Shown one piece after another: positions 1 to 7,647 of a stretch of DNA of 64,000 bases; the first letter of the stretch is position 1, and every line of letters starts with the position of its first letter. Source of the DNA: Ferruginibacter sp. GTDB lineage: Bacteria; Bacteroidota; Bacteroidia; Chitinophagales; Chitinophagaceae. Location: positions 1 through 64,000 of the forward strand of contig NZ_JAQBNR010000061.1 in the NCBI RefSeq assembly GCF_028288465.1, in the 5' to 3' direction. The translations under genes were made by a program, and so were the position numbers. The notes below the pieces were generated by a model. It was not told where the DNA came from. It made no database searches and saw only the letters and a list, made by a program, of their open reading frames with translations.

Positions 1-110
1 TTGACTCCACCCCGAAAGGCTTCGTCTGCGCTGTTGTTTCCAATCTTTCAAAGAACTTTGTAACCTCTTTCGTATTCCCCACTTTTTCAAGCGGGTTGCA
101 AAAGTAATCA
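1..110 (-). promoter_or_regulatory. Putative rRNA operon promoter and leader, reading leftward out of the window
   Basis: On the minus strand a perfect Bacteroidetes -7 box (TACTTTTG, 99-106) is followed about 45 bases later by GTTCTTTGAAAGATTGG (about 40-56). A GTTCTTTGA-type antitermination-like leader motif is typical of the region just before 16S rRNA in Bacteroidota. No coding frame fits here. The 16S gene itself would lie to the left of base 1, so the assignment is inference. I saw no clear -33 TTG at the usual spacing. Confidence 0.55.
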
Positions 111-365
111 CTTTATTTTTATACACCTAATTTAATTTGAAAAACTTCTAAATTTCTTTTCGTTATTTTTCGAAATTTCCGGTGATTTTATTTTTAAGAA
201 CTACCCCTTTTTTATTTGGGAGTGCGAAGGTAAGGGCGTTCGGTATAGCTTCCAAATTTTATTAAAACTAATTGCCGCTTTGTGCAAAATACTTTCATGA
301 AAATGAATGAGCAGCCCCTCAGAAACTAGCCCTAGTAGTAATTAATGTAATTAAGTGCGCAAAAT

Positions 366-411
366 GTAATTGCCCTGAAACCTTTATGTGTAAAGACTTC
401 AGGGCGATTAC
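366..411 (-). terminator. Stem-loop downstream of ilvE
   Basis: Arms 366-379 and 398-411 form a 14-bp stem with one G-T pair, and an inner 5-bp stem (82 to 86 and 91 to 95 of the 300s block) extends it. On the minus strand it lies about 95 bases after the ilvE stop and is followed by only four T, so it is a weak intrinsic terminator or an mRNA 3' end structure. The remainder of 110-505 is AT-rich and holds nothing else I recognise. Confidence 0.5.
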
Positions 412-505
412 TGTATTTATCTGAGCTAAACTTTTTTTGTCAAACCAAAAGCTGCCAACACTTTCAAAAGGGAAAAGAATCTTTTATTTTTTTTAAGAAA
501 TAATT

Positions 506-1570
506 TTACACCGCCATCATCCACTGGTGATTATCCGGTGCTTCACCATATTTGATTGCATCCATTCTGGTCTTTATTTCCGGTGCTATTGTCCATTTGT
601 CAACATCAAAGGTCATAATAAAATCTTTGTACTTTAATTCCTTAATTAAAGAGATGGTTGCAGCGGTTCCTGTACCAAAAATTTCGTTTAAAGTGCCGGC
701 TTTATAAGCATCCATTATTTCTTCAATGCTGAGCTTTCTTTCTTCCACGATATATCCCATCTCTTTTAAAATTGCAATGGTACTATCCCTTGTAACGCCC
801 GCCAGAATGGTACCATCTTCCAAGCCAGGTGTAATTACCTTATTGTCTATAATAAAAAAGGCGTTCATTGTGCCACACTCCTGCACATATTTATGTTCAA
901 AAGCATCCATCCATAAAACCTGGTCGTAACCCTGTTTTTGTGCCACAGCAGCTGCATGCAGCGAACCTCCGTAATTACCTGCTGCTTTGGCATAACCGTA
1001 TCCTCCCTGTACTGCACGCACATACTTTTCTTCTACGTAAATACGCATAGGGGCCGCGTAATAAGGACCTGTAGGGCTTAGAATGATCAGGAATTTATAC
1101 TTATCACTTGGCCGTACACCGATGGCTTCGTCGCTGCTGAACATAAAAGGCCGGATATATAATGAGTGATTCGGCTTTGCAGGTATCCAGTCTTTCTCAA
1201 TTTCAATCAGCTGGCGCATTCCTTCAATAAATATTTCTTCGGGCACAGCAGGCATTTCCATTCTTTCCGCAGAAATATTGAATCTTTTGAAATTGTCATA
1301 CGGCCGGAAAATAGACGCATTACCATCTGCATCCTTGTACGCTTTTATACCTTCGAAAATGGCCTGACCATAGTGCAGTGCGGCTAAAGACGGTGCAAGG
1401 GAAAGTGGCTGATAAGGTTTAATGGACGGAGTTTGCCACTCGCCATTTTCATAATCCACTTCCAGCATGTGGTCTGTAAAATATTTACCAAAAGGCACGT
1501 TATCCAAACTTATTCCTTCCAGTTTACTCTGTTTTACTTTGGTGATATTAAAATCTTCCGCGGCTATCAT
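506..1570 (-). CDS. ilvE: Branched-chain amino acid aminotransferase
   Basis: PLP-dependent fold-type IV transaminase, 354 residues, the usual size of the long bacterial/eukaryotic-type BCAT. It interconverts 2-oxo acids and leucine, isoleucine or valine in the cytoplasm, the last step of their synthesis. Visible motifs are FEGIKAY near residue 73, the YAKAAGNYGGSL segment with the Schiff-base lysine at about K195, QECGTMN and GTGTAATIS near the C-terminus. It stands alone, divergent from the gene at 1621; no other ilv genes are in the window. A near-consensus -7 box (TTACTTTG on the minus strand) lies about 20 bases before the start. The protein ends a little short of a stem-loop at 366-411. 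Assignment is secure. Confidence 0.96.
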   Translation of the reverse strand: MIAAEDFNITKVKQSKLEGISLDNVPFGKYFTDHMLEVDYENGEWQTPSIKPYQPLSLAPSLAALHYGQAIFEGIKAYKDADGNASIFRPYDNFKRFNISAERMEMPAVPEEIFIEGMRQLIEIEKDWIPAKPNHSLYIRPFMFSSDEAIGVRPSDKYKFLIILSPTGPYYAAPMRIYVEEKYVRAVQGGYGYAKAAGNYGGSLHAAAVAQKQGYDQVLWMDAFEHKYVQECGTMNAFFIIDNKVITPGLEDGTILAGVTRDSTIAILKEMGYIVEERKLSIEEIMDAYKAGTLNEIFGTGTAATISLIKELKYKDFIMTFDVDKWTIAPEIKTRMDAIKYGEAPDNHQWMMAV

Positions 1571-1620
1571 ATTCCTTAATTTTACAACAAAGTAACAAAA
1601 AAAATACAGAGTAAAGGTTC

Positions 1621-2121
1621 ATGAACATAGATAATATTCAGTTAACGCCGTTTTTAATACAGGAGTTATTTAAAAATTCACTGGTTGAATCAGACAGTCC
1701 GGAACCAGTTAAAAAGCGAGATGCAGCGGCATCATTTGCTATATTGGGACATAACCGAAAAAAAATAATTATCCTGGTAGCCAATGATGAAACCCTGTAT
1801 TTGCCAGATGAACAATTAAATTTTTTGCTGGGTATTTTATCGGCTTGCAGCTTAACCATGGAGGATGTAGCCATCATCAACACCCGGAAAAATAAAAACA
1901 TTACCTATAAGGCAATTGAACAGGAATTAAAGGGAGAAAAGGTAATTTTATTTGGCGTAACGCCCGCACAAATCAACCTGCCTATTGAATTTCCGCAATA
2001 CCAGGTACAGGCTTTTAACAGCCAGACCTATCTTACTGCCGCTATGCTTTCGGAAATACAGGAAAATAAAGCTGAAAAAGCTAAACTGTGGAATTGCCTG
2101 AAACAAATTTTTTCTATATAA
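1621..2121 (+). CDS. Small conserved protein resembling DNA polymerase III psi subunit (HolD-like)
   Basis: 166 residues, cytoplasmic, no signal peptide. It has the general pattern of HolD, the psi subunit of the polymerase III clamp-loader: an ILVANDETLYLPDEQ strand-loop near residues 50-65 comparable with the VMVANDLPAL region of E. coli psi, a hydrophobic LLGILSACSLTMEDV helix, then IILFGV-type strand and a C-terminal segment with a conserved leucine and KLWNCLKQIF that matches the psi ending ALWQQI. Length is slightly above that of E. coli psi (137). The similarity was judged by eye and is weak, so this is inference; the default name would be hypothetical protein. It is followed after 7 bases by rdgB, so the two are probably co-transcribed. 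Confidence 0.5.
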   Translation: MNIDNIQLTPFLIQELFKNSLVESDSPEPVKKRDAAASFAILGHNRKKIIILVANDETLYLPDEQLNFLLGILSACSLTMEDVAIINTRKNKNITYKAIEQELKGEKVILFGVTPAQINLPIEFPQYQVQAFNSQTYLTAAMLSEIQENKAEKAKLWNCLKQIFSI

Positions 2122-2128
2122 TTTTCTT

Positions 2129-2710
2129 ATGGATCAATTGATTTTTGCTACCAACAACCAGCATAAAGTTGATGAAATAAAAGTTGTGCTTGGTGATCTG
2201 TTTGCTGTCAGCACATTAAAGGAAGCTGGCATTGACATCGATATTCCTGAACCGCATGACACGCTGGAAGCGAATGCAACTGAGAAATCAATGACTATTC
2301 ATCAACTCACGGGTAAAAATTGTTTTAGTGAGGATACCGGTTTAGAAGTAACATCATTGAACGGAGAACCAGGCGTAAAAAGTGCACGATATGCCGGTGA
2401 CGACAGATCGTTTGATGCCAATATTGATAAACTGCTTGAAAAGCTGTCTTCATTACACAATCGGGAAGCCAGGTTCAGAACTGTGATATCACTTATACTA
2501 AATGGTAAGGAAATACAATTTGAAGGAATTTGTGATGGTACAATTATTAAAGACAGGCGGGGCAGCCAGGGATTTGGATATGACCCTGTTTTTGTACCTG
2601 CCGGAAGTGAAAAGTCATTTGCTGAAATGTCTCTGGAAGAAAAAAGCCAGTTCAGTCACAGAAAAAAAGCAATGACCAAAATGATTGCATTTTTAAAAGA
2701 ACAGAAATAA
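2129..2710 (+). CDS. rdgB: XTP/dITP diphosphatase (HAM1/RdgB family)
   Basis: House-cleaning nucleotide pyrophosphatase that hydrolyses non-canonical purine triphosphates (dITP, XTP) to monophosphates and keeps them out of DNA. At 193 residues it has family length. Signature segments: FATNNQHKVDEI at residues 6-17 (substrate loop), SEDTGLEV near 67, GEPGVKSARYAG near 78-89, and GFGYDPVFVP near 149 followed by FAEMSLEEKSQFSHR. It sits 7 bases after the HolD-like gene, which suggests one transcript for two DNA-metabolism proteins. A GC-rich repeat-like element follows it. Confidence 0.95.
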   Translation: MDQLIFATNNQHKVDEIKVVLGDLFAVSTLKEAGIDIDIPEPHDTLEANATEKSMTIHQLTGKNCFSEDTGLEVTSLNGEPGVKSARYAGDDRSFDANIDKLLEKLSSLHNREARFRTVISLILNGKEIQFEGICDGTIIKDRRGSQGFGYDPVFVPAGSEKSFAEMSLEEKSQFSHRKKAMTKMIAFLKEQK

Positions 2711-2737
2711 TAGGGAATAACTAAAGCTTTGGGGATT

Positions 2738-2830
2738 GCAACGGAAAGCCCGGAACGAAGCGTAGTGGAACGGAGCGTGGCGAGGACCAGGAACTGAAAG
2801 CCCGGCCCGCAGCGGCGGGAAACGCCCAGG
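2738..2830. repeat. GC-rich intergenic element with an internal direct repeat
   Basis: About 90 bases of markedly higher GC than the neighbourhood, lying between rdgB and the thioesterase. The 10-mer GAAAGCCCGG occurs at 2744-2753 and again at 2796-2805; the phrase GGAACG(A/G)AG is also iterated, and the right end (GCCCGCAGCGGCGGG) can fold. No plausible protein frame. It looks like a member of a dispersed intergenic repeat family, but only one copy occurs in this window, so family status is inference. Confidence 0.5.
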
Positions 2831-2855
2831 CTACAAACATTTTTATTATTTTTTT

Positions 2856-2863
2856 TAACTTTG
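2856..2863 (+). promoter_or_regulatory. -7 promoter box (TAACTTTG)
   Basis: Perfect TAnnTTTG box ending 8 bases before the thioesterase ATG; it implies an extremely short leader. No TTG at -33 spacing was found. It separates this gene from rdgB. Confidence 0.55.
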
Positions 2864-2871
2864 CGATATCA

Positions 2872-3306
2872 ATGGCAAGAATAAAGATTACCATTCCTTC
2901 ACATAAAATTTTTACTGCGACAATCCCGGTACGGATCAGTGATATTAACTATGGTAATCATGTTGGCAACGATGCCTTTGTTTCTATCCTGCACGAAGCC
3001 CGGGTGCAATGGTTAAAAAGCCACTTCTTTACTGAGCTCAATGTCGCTGGAATCGGACTCATCATGAGTGATCTGGCGTTGGAATTTAAACAGGAATCTT
3101 TTTATGGCGATAGAATTGAAGTACAACTTAGCTGTAGCGAAATTTCAAGCGCTGGATTTGAATTGTATTACCAGCTTTTTACAAACCGACATGGTGAACA
3201 GCGTTTGCTGGCCAATGCTAAAACCGGCATGGTTTGCTATAACTATGCTTTAAAAAAGGTAAGTACTATCCCGCAGGTACTAAAGAATATTTTGGCAGCT
3301 CATTAA
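2872..3306 (+). CDS. Acyl-CoA thioesterase, hotdog fold (4HBT/YbgC-like)
   Basis: 144 residues, the length of a single hotdog domain. The motif VRISDINYGNHVGNDAF near residues 22-38 is the 4-hydroxybenzoyl-CoA-thioesterase signature, with the catalytic-type Asp followed by the NHV segment, and HEARVQWL follows on the long helix. The family hydrolyses short or medium acyl-CoA or acyl-ACP thioesters in the cytoplasm; the actual substrate cannot be read from sequence. The gene converges with aroE and their stop codons overlap by three to four bases (3303-3306). It has its own -7 box, so it is independent of rdgB. Confidence 0.85.
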   Translation: MARIKITIPSHKIFTATIPVRISDINYGNHVGNDAFVSILHEARVQWLKSHFFTELNVAGIGLIMSDLALEFKQESFYGDRIEVQLSCSEISSAGFELYYQLFTNRHGEQRLLANAKTGMVCYNYALKKVSTIPQVLKNILAAH

Positions 3307-4043
3307 GCGTTGTTCCATATCTCCCAACTCGCTTCCGCCTGGAGTATAAGCATTTCATACCCATTCTGTATCTGTGCACGCCGCTCCTCTCCTTTTTGAA
3401 GAAATAATGTTTTGGCAGGTTTATACACCAAATCGTACAGGTAATGTTGCGGACTAATAAATTGATATGGAAGATTCGGATAGGTGTGATCGTTGGGCGA
3501 CATGCCTGAAGGTGAGCAATTGACAATAACAGGGTAAGATCGCATTGTTTGTTCATCAATCATATCATAATTGATAAACCCTGCTCCCGTATTTTCGCTG
3601 CGGGTGACTAATAAAAATTGAATGCCCAATTTTTGCAACACATATTGTACTGCTTTTGATGAACCTCCGGTTCCCAACACGAGGGCCTTTGTATGATGCG
3701 GCTTTAATAACTTACAAAATGATCGTTCAAAGCCAACTACATCTGTATTAAATGCGGTTAACTGCTCTCCTTCAATCTTGATACAGTTTGCAGCGCCAAT
3801 CGCTTTAACTTCTGGTGTTAAATGCGTAACAAATTGCAGCACCTGTTCTTTATAGGGAATGGTAACATTTAATCCTTTTAAATTGGGATGGTCTTTAACT
3901 AACGATGGAAATTGATCAATGGCCGAAATGGGAAAGGCATCATAAAAACAATCACTAATTCCTTCCCTGGCAAATTTTTCTGCAAAATATTGCTTTGAAA
4001 AGGAATGCCCTAGCGGATAACCAATCAACCCATACAACTTCAT
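3303..4043 (-). CDS. aroE: Shikimate 5-dehydrogenase
   Basis: NADPH-dependent reduction of 3-dehydroshikimate to shikimate, fourth step of the common aromatic pathway. With the start at 4043 the protein has 246 residues and begins MKLYGLIGYPLGHSFS, the canonical AroE N-terminus with the substrate-binding SxS pair; a longer frame to 4085 would overlap the upstream gene and is rejected. Catalytic residues are visible: K65 in NVTIPYK and D101 in FNTDVVGF. A glycine-rich LGTGGSSKA NADP site follows near residue 125, then NCSPSGM. It starts 7 bases after the phosphosulfolactate synthase gene stop, so the two form an operon. Confidence 0.94.
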   Translation of the reverse strand: MKLYGLIGYPLGHSFSKQYFAEKFAREGISDCFYDAFPISAIDQFPSLVKDHPNLKGLNVTIPYKEQVLQFVTHLTPEVKAIGAANCIKIEGEQLTAFNTDVVGFERSFCKLLKPHHTKALVLGTGGSSKAVQYVLQKLGIQFLLVTRSENTGAGFINYDMIDEQTMRSYPVIVNCSPSGMSPNDHTYPNLPYQFISPQHYLYDLVYKPAKTLFLQKGEERRAQIQNGYEMLILQAEASWEIWNNA

Positions 4044-4050
4044 GTGGTGG

Positions 4051-4812
4051 TTATTTATTGAGATAGAGTTCGAACGTATCGCCACGCAATCCTATGCGCA
4101 TGGCTTCCAAAGGAATGACTTCTGTTGGAGCAATATTACCCAAGTTAACGTTGCAGCCAATCAGCTCCAGGAAGTACAACTGTTGTGCCTTTTGGGGAGC
4201 CTCCCATAAAATTTTGTCTTCGGGTATCTGTGTTAAAATTTCCTGTACCAGGCCTTCTCTTACTTCACCACTTCCCCGATAAATACCAACATTGCCAGCT
4301 TCCCTTGCTTCAGCTATAACATAGGCAGAGCCTGCTTCCAGTTCGGCCCGCATTAACTCTATCCATTTATAGGGAGGAATGATATGAGCTGCATCTTTAC
4401 TTCCCACTTCACTCAGCACAATAAAATTTTTGGCTAATTTTTCAATGTATCCGCATTTCTCTGTATGTGGTATAGTAACAGAACCGTCACTTACTTCAAC
4501 ATATTTAATTCCGAATTCATTGCAGACTTTTATATAATCATCAAACTGGTTGCGAATCAGGAAGGCTTCAAATAAAGTACCACCGAAATAAACGGGAATA
4601 TCATAAGAGAGGTAAACTTCCAGTTTCTCTCTCAGTGTGGGCGTAACAAAGGCAGTTCCAAAACCAAGCTTCACAATATCAACGTGCGGATGGGAAACAC
4701 TCATGAAATTTTTTGCCTCCTGTACACTTAGTCCCTTGTCCATTACCATTGTGATACCATGCGCACGTGGCTTTTTGTGGCGCTCGGGTATCTGAGAAAG
4801 ATTGAAATTCAT
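4051..4812 (-). CDS. Phosphosulfolactate synthase (ComA family)
   Basis: 253-residue TIM-barrel protein of the ComA family. In methanogens and some bacteria the family condenses phosphoenolpyruvate with sulfite to (2R)-phosphosulfolactate, the entry to coenzyme M or sulfolactate. Family segments can be seen: VDIVKLGFGTAFV near 45-57, PVYFGGTLFEAF near 73-84, YVEVSDGSVTIP near 104, LSEVGSKD near 133, IAEAREAGNVGIYR near 166 and GCNVNLGNI near 224. It is the first gene of a pair with aroE, which may only reflect shared phosphoenolpyruvate-related regulation. No ComB or ComC partner is in the window. Bacteroidota do not make coenzyme M, so the physiological product (sulfolactate, or a route toward sulfonolipids) is open. 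Confidence 0.85.
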   Translation of the reverse strand: MNFNLSQIPERHKKPRAHGITMVMDKGLSVQEAKNFMSVSHPHVDIVKLGFGTAFVTPTLREKLEVYLSYDIPVYFGGTLFEAFLIRNQFDDYIKVCNEFGIKYVEVSDGSVTIPHTEKCGYIEKLAKNFIVLSEVGSKDAAHIIPPYKWIELMRAELEAGSAYVIAEAREAGNVGIYRGSGEVREGLVQEILTQIPEDKILWEAPQKAQQLYFLELIGCNVNLGNIAPTEVIPLEAMRIGLRGDTFELYLNK

Positions 4813-4834
4813 TCCACTATTTTTTTGATTGGCG

Positions 4835-4866
4835 CAAAGATAACCATTGACTACTAATAGTTAGTA
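4835..4866 (-). promoter_or_regulatory. Promoter with candidate operator for the phosphosulfolactate synthase-aroE operon
   Basis: On the minus strand a perfect -7 box TATCTTTG (4835-4842) lies 22 bases before the start codon. Just upstream, over the expected -33 region, is an inverted repeat TACTAA-tag-TTAGTA (4852-4866), the kind of site a dimeric regulator could bind. No TTG -33 element is visible, which would fit an activated promoter. Confidence 0.5.
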
Positions 4867-4892
4867 ATGCACCAGCAGAAAAACGGGATGTT

Positions 4893-6314
4893 TTAAATTG
4901 ACTTGTTGCGCTTGAACCGGGCAATAACATCTACTACCAATTGATTTTGGAGAATGGAAGGATTTAATTCGATGATTTTTTTTACCAGCTTGGGGTTCTT
5001 TTCCATACCCAATTCCAGCTGAATGATAGCTTCCTTTGATTTACCCGCTGCTAAAAGAAAGGCACTTTTATAAAAAAGGAAAATTGGTTTTACATTGGTT
5101 AATTCGATGGCGTGCTCCACATACTCCAGGCCTTCATCTATGCATTTGGCATGATACAAACATTTTAACAGCTCCAGCCAACCGTTGCTGTTTTTTGGTT
5201 TGTTACGTACCACATTGCCAAAGTATTGCACTGCTTCTTCTATTTTACCCTGCTCCATAAAGCACTGCCCCATGGCTAAATTATATTCCGGCTGTAACCG
5301 GTGAATGCGCATTGCAATGTGAAGATTTTTTATCGCGCTGTCCCAAACGCCTTCGTTCATATACGTTACTGCAATTTTATAAAACAACTGGCTGTCATCC
5401 TGGTTTAAATGTGTAGCCTTGCGATAATTAAATCTTGCCTGTGCATAATTGTGCAATTTGTCGTAGCAATGGCCGATGGCTTCATAAATAACATCTTCCG
5501 GCCTCGCCAATTCCAATACTTTTTGCAACACTTCAATAGCATCCTTGTATTTTCTAAGTCTCAAGTAAGCATCGCCCATATTACGCCAGGCATAATCAAA
5601 TTTTTCGTCTATTGCAACGGCGTATTGATAGGCATCAATTGCCTTTTCGTATAATTTAATTCCCTGGTAAGCTGCGGCCAGGTTAAACCAGGCTAATTCG
5701 CTGAAGGGGAAATCCTCAATAATTTTCTGGTGCAATCTTATCCCCTCCTCATTTCTGCCAGTGAAATCTGTCCAGAAACAAATCTTGTACAACGCTTCTT
5801 CGTTATTGGGATCCATTTCAAGTATCATTTTCAGGCAATCAAATACCTTATCAAAATTTTCGTAATCATCATATACGTCTGTCAATTCAAAAAGCAGTTC
5901 CAGTTTTTCCTCTCCCTCAAAATAATTGAGGGCATCTTCCAGCACCTCGGCGGCTTTTTCCTGCTCATCCAATGCCAGGTAAGCATCCGTTTTAAGAATG
6001 TAAAGATTAATATCGCTGCTGTCCAGGATTTCTGCCTGCTCTAAAAAATACAGCGATTCCTTGTACTTTTTTGCTGCAATTAAAAGGTCAGCCCTTTTTA
6101 TAAGTAATGAAGAAGAGTATGGATATTGATTGATAGCGTAGTCGGTGACTTCCAATGCCTGAATCAGTTCGTCTTTGTCATCAAAATAGTCGATGATTTT
6201 TTCGAAGGCATCCTCCTCAATAAAAGAATGACTACGCCCTGTTTTAAGGTTGTCATACTGTTGCAGCAGTTCCTTCAACTCTTCCCTGTCTTGACGGTAT
6301 GGATTTTTGCTCAT
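4893..6314 (-). CDS. Tetratricopeptide repeat protein
   Basis: 473 residues from the start chosen at 6314 (MSKNPYRQDREELKEL); the frame runs open for 20 more codons but those residues are hydrophobic and unlike the rest. Almost the whole chain is TPR helices: repeats such as ALEVTDYAINQYPYSSSLLI, AWFNLAAAYQGIKLYEKAID, AWRNMGDAYLRLRKYKDAIE and EYNLAMGQCFMEQGKIEEAVQ, roughly ten to twelve units. There is no signal peptide, so it is probably a cytoplasmic scaffold for protein-protein contacts. Very acidic near the N-terminus. Such proteins are widespread in Bacteroidota with no assigned role. It is transcribed alone. Confidence 0.82.
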   Translation of the reverse strand: MSKNPYRQDREELKELLQQYDNLKTGRSHSFIEEDAFEKIIDYFDDKDELIQALEVTDYAINQYPYSSSLLIKRADLLIAAKKYKESLYFLEQAEILDSSDINLYILKTDAYLALDEQEKAAEVLEDALNYFEGEEKLELLFELTDVYDDYENFDKVFDCLKMILEMDPNNEEALYKICFWTDFTGRNEEGIRLHQKIIEDFPFSELAWFNLAAAYQGIKLYEKAIDAYQYAVAIDEKFDYAWRNMGDAYLRLRKYKDAIEVLQKVLELARPEDVIYEAIGHCYDKLHNYAQARFNYRKATHLNQDDSQLFYKIAVTYMNEGVWDSAIKNLHIAMRIHRLQPEYNLAMGQCFMEQGKIEEAVQYFGNVVRNKPKNSNGWLELLKCLYHAKCIDEGLEYVEHAIELTNVKPIFLFYKSAFLLAAGKSKEAIIQLELGMEKNPKLVKKIIELNPSILQNQLVVDVIARFKRNKSI

Positions 6315-6446
6315 GCGCTTGTAGGTTACTGTAAAATACATTAATTTGAATAAACCATCAAAAAAAAGTAACATTTCCTAAGCCTATGCGTTAAACTCAT
6401 CATAAAGATTTGTATAAGTGGTACGCATTTTGACAGAACTTTAATA

Positions 6447-6454
6447 TATCTTTG
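6447..6454 (+). promoter_or_regulatory. -7 promoter box (TATCTTTG)
   Basis: Perfect -7 box 20 bases before the start of the small secreted protein at 6475. A TTTTG at 6428-6432 is closer (14 bases) than the usual 19-23, so the -33 element is uncertain. Confidence 0.5.
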
Positions 6455-6474
6455 TTTAGTTAAAATTATTTTAA

Positions 6475-6822
6475 ATGAAAACGTTCACCAAAAAGTTACT
6501 TACAATTGCTCTGCTGTTTGGCATTGCACAGGTTGCTATGGCTGACAGAGGCGTTGGGAAAAAGAAGAATAAAACTATTTTAAATATCTATACACCGTCT
6601 ACTCTAAGAAATTCAATTGCATTTAATCTTAAATCGGGATTAAGTTACAAAGGAAGTTTGTTAACCAGTACGCAAACAGTTGGCAACAGCATTATGGCAA
6701 ACTCATTAATTACTTATCAGAAAGGAAATATAACTTATGTTATTCCTTACAAACATAAAATTGTAATGCCGGAAATTACACAGGGCTATACAGGAATGAA
6801 ATTGATCATTCACAGCCATTAA
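6475..6822 (+). CDS. Small exported protein of unknown function
   Basis: 115 residues. A signal peptide is obvious: MKTFTKKLLTIALLFGIAQ with cleavage probably after VAMA, leaving a basic N-terminus DRGVGKKKNKT. The mature part is rich in Ser, Thr, Asn and Ile with alternating polarity (NSIAFNLKSGLSYKGSLL, NITYVIPYKHKIVMPEIT), consistent with a small beta protein in the periplasm or on the surface. No family recognised. It has its own -7 box and is followed by an intrinsic terminator at 6846, so it is a stand-alone, probably well-expressed gene. Confidence 0.75.
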   Translation: MKTFTKKLLTIALLFGIAQVAMADRGVGKKKNKTILNIYTPSTLRNSIAFNLKSGLSYKGSLLTSTQTVGNSIMANSLITYQKGNITYVIPYKHKIVMPEITQGYTGMKLIIHSH

Positions 6823-6845
6823 CTGCTTTTAGCAAAAATATTTTG

Positions 6846-6875
6846 AAAGATCTTCCTTAACGAAGGTCTTTTTTA
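6846..6875. terminator. Bidirectional intrinsic terminator
   Basis: Arms 6846-6855 (AAAGATCTTC) and 6862-6871 form a 10-bp stem with one G-T pair and a 6-base loop, followed by a run of T to 6874. It serves the small exported protein gene (+); its left A-rich arm gives only a short T run for the opposite gene, whose stop codon (6873-6875) overlaps the T tract. Confidence 0.8.
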
Positions 6876-7538
6876 GTTACTGTCTTTTTTCCCAACCCGG
6901 CTTTCGTCGTAACTCATTACCCGGTAACCGGATTTTGGGATATCAAATTTGGAACCGGCAACTGCACCCGGATCAAAAGAAGCAAGTGTATATTTAAATT
7001 TCAGTTTGCCACTTTCAAATTCGTATTCTACAGGAAGCCCGGGAAGATTTTTAAATAACTGGTTGTAGTTTTTATCATTCACGTTTATATCCGGCGAATA
7101 AAAGACTGTCATTACGCTGCCATCCTTTAATTTGGCGGTTACCATTACGCAGTTATAGCCCGCGATTTTTTTGGTATCAGTAGTTGGAGTAAAAACTATC
7201 CCTTCGAATTTTTTATTGTGACTTGTCCAGTTATCTTTCGTTAATGTAATCATCAGCTTCTGACCGCTGTATTCTTTTAATATAACACCAGTCGAATTCT
7301 TTGCATCGTAAATAGTTGTTTCCTTTCCCAGTGGACTTGACATTTCTGTTTTGCTTAAATTTCCTTTTAAATACACAGTATTGGTAGCACCGCTTAAAGG
7401 GTCGGGCTGCGCAGCATTACTACCGGTTTGCGTAGCAATCGTATAAACCAGGGTTCCCTCTGAAATTATTTTTTGAGCATAGACATAACCATTGAGCGCT
7501 AACATTACAACCATTGCTACAGCTTTCATAACTTTCAT
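6873..7538 (-). CDS. Exported protein, DUF4412/GLPGLI-like
   Basis: 221 residues with a signal peptide (MKAVAMVVMLALNGYVYAQ; the first Met pair MKVMK leaves two possible starts, 7538 or 7529). The mature part has the pattern of secreted Bacteroidota proteins that carry a DUF4412 or GLPGLI-type domain: GTLVYTIATQTG at the start, YLKGNLSKTEMSS, TTDTKKIAGYNCVMVTAKL and the phrase LPGLPVEYEF near residue 167. The function is unknown; such proteins are thought to be periplasmic or outer-membrane associated. It is convergent with the small exported gene at 6475 and shares its terminator. Confidence 0.75.
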   Translation of the reverse strand: MKVMKAVAMVVMLALNGYVYAQKIISEGTLVYTIATQTGSNAAQPDPLSGATNTVYLKGNLSKTEMSSPLGKETTIYDAKNSTGVILKEYSGQKLMITLTKDNWTSHNKKFEGIVFTPTTDTKKIAGYNCVMVTAKLKDGSVMTVFYSPDINVNDKNYNQLFKNLPGLPVEYEFESGKLKFKYTLASFDPGAVAGSKFDIPKSGYRVMSYDESRVGKKDSN

Positions 7539-7596
7539 TTTGTGTGGATAAAGATAGGGAAATACAATGCCAAAATAATCACAAACTCATACACGA

Positions 7597-7628
7597 AAAA
7601 GCCTGCAGTTACTGAAAACTGCAGGCTA
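7597..7628 (-). terminator. Intrinsic terminator of yidC
   Basis: Perfect 11-bp arms AGCCTGCAGTT (7601-7611) and its complement (7618-7628) with a 6-base loop; on the minus strand it is followed by a T run (A at 7596-7600). It lies 20 bases after the yidC stop. Confidence 0.85.
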
Positions 7629-7647
7629 ATATTTTCTTTAAAGACGT

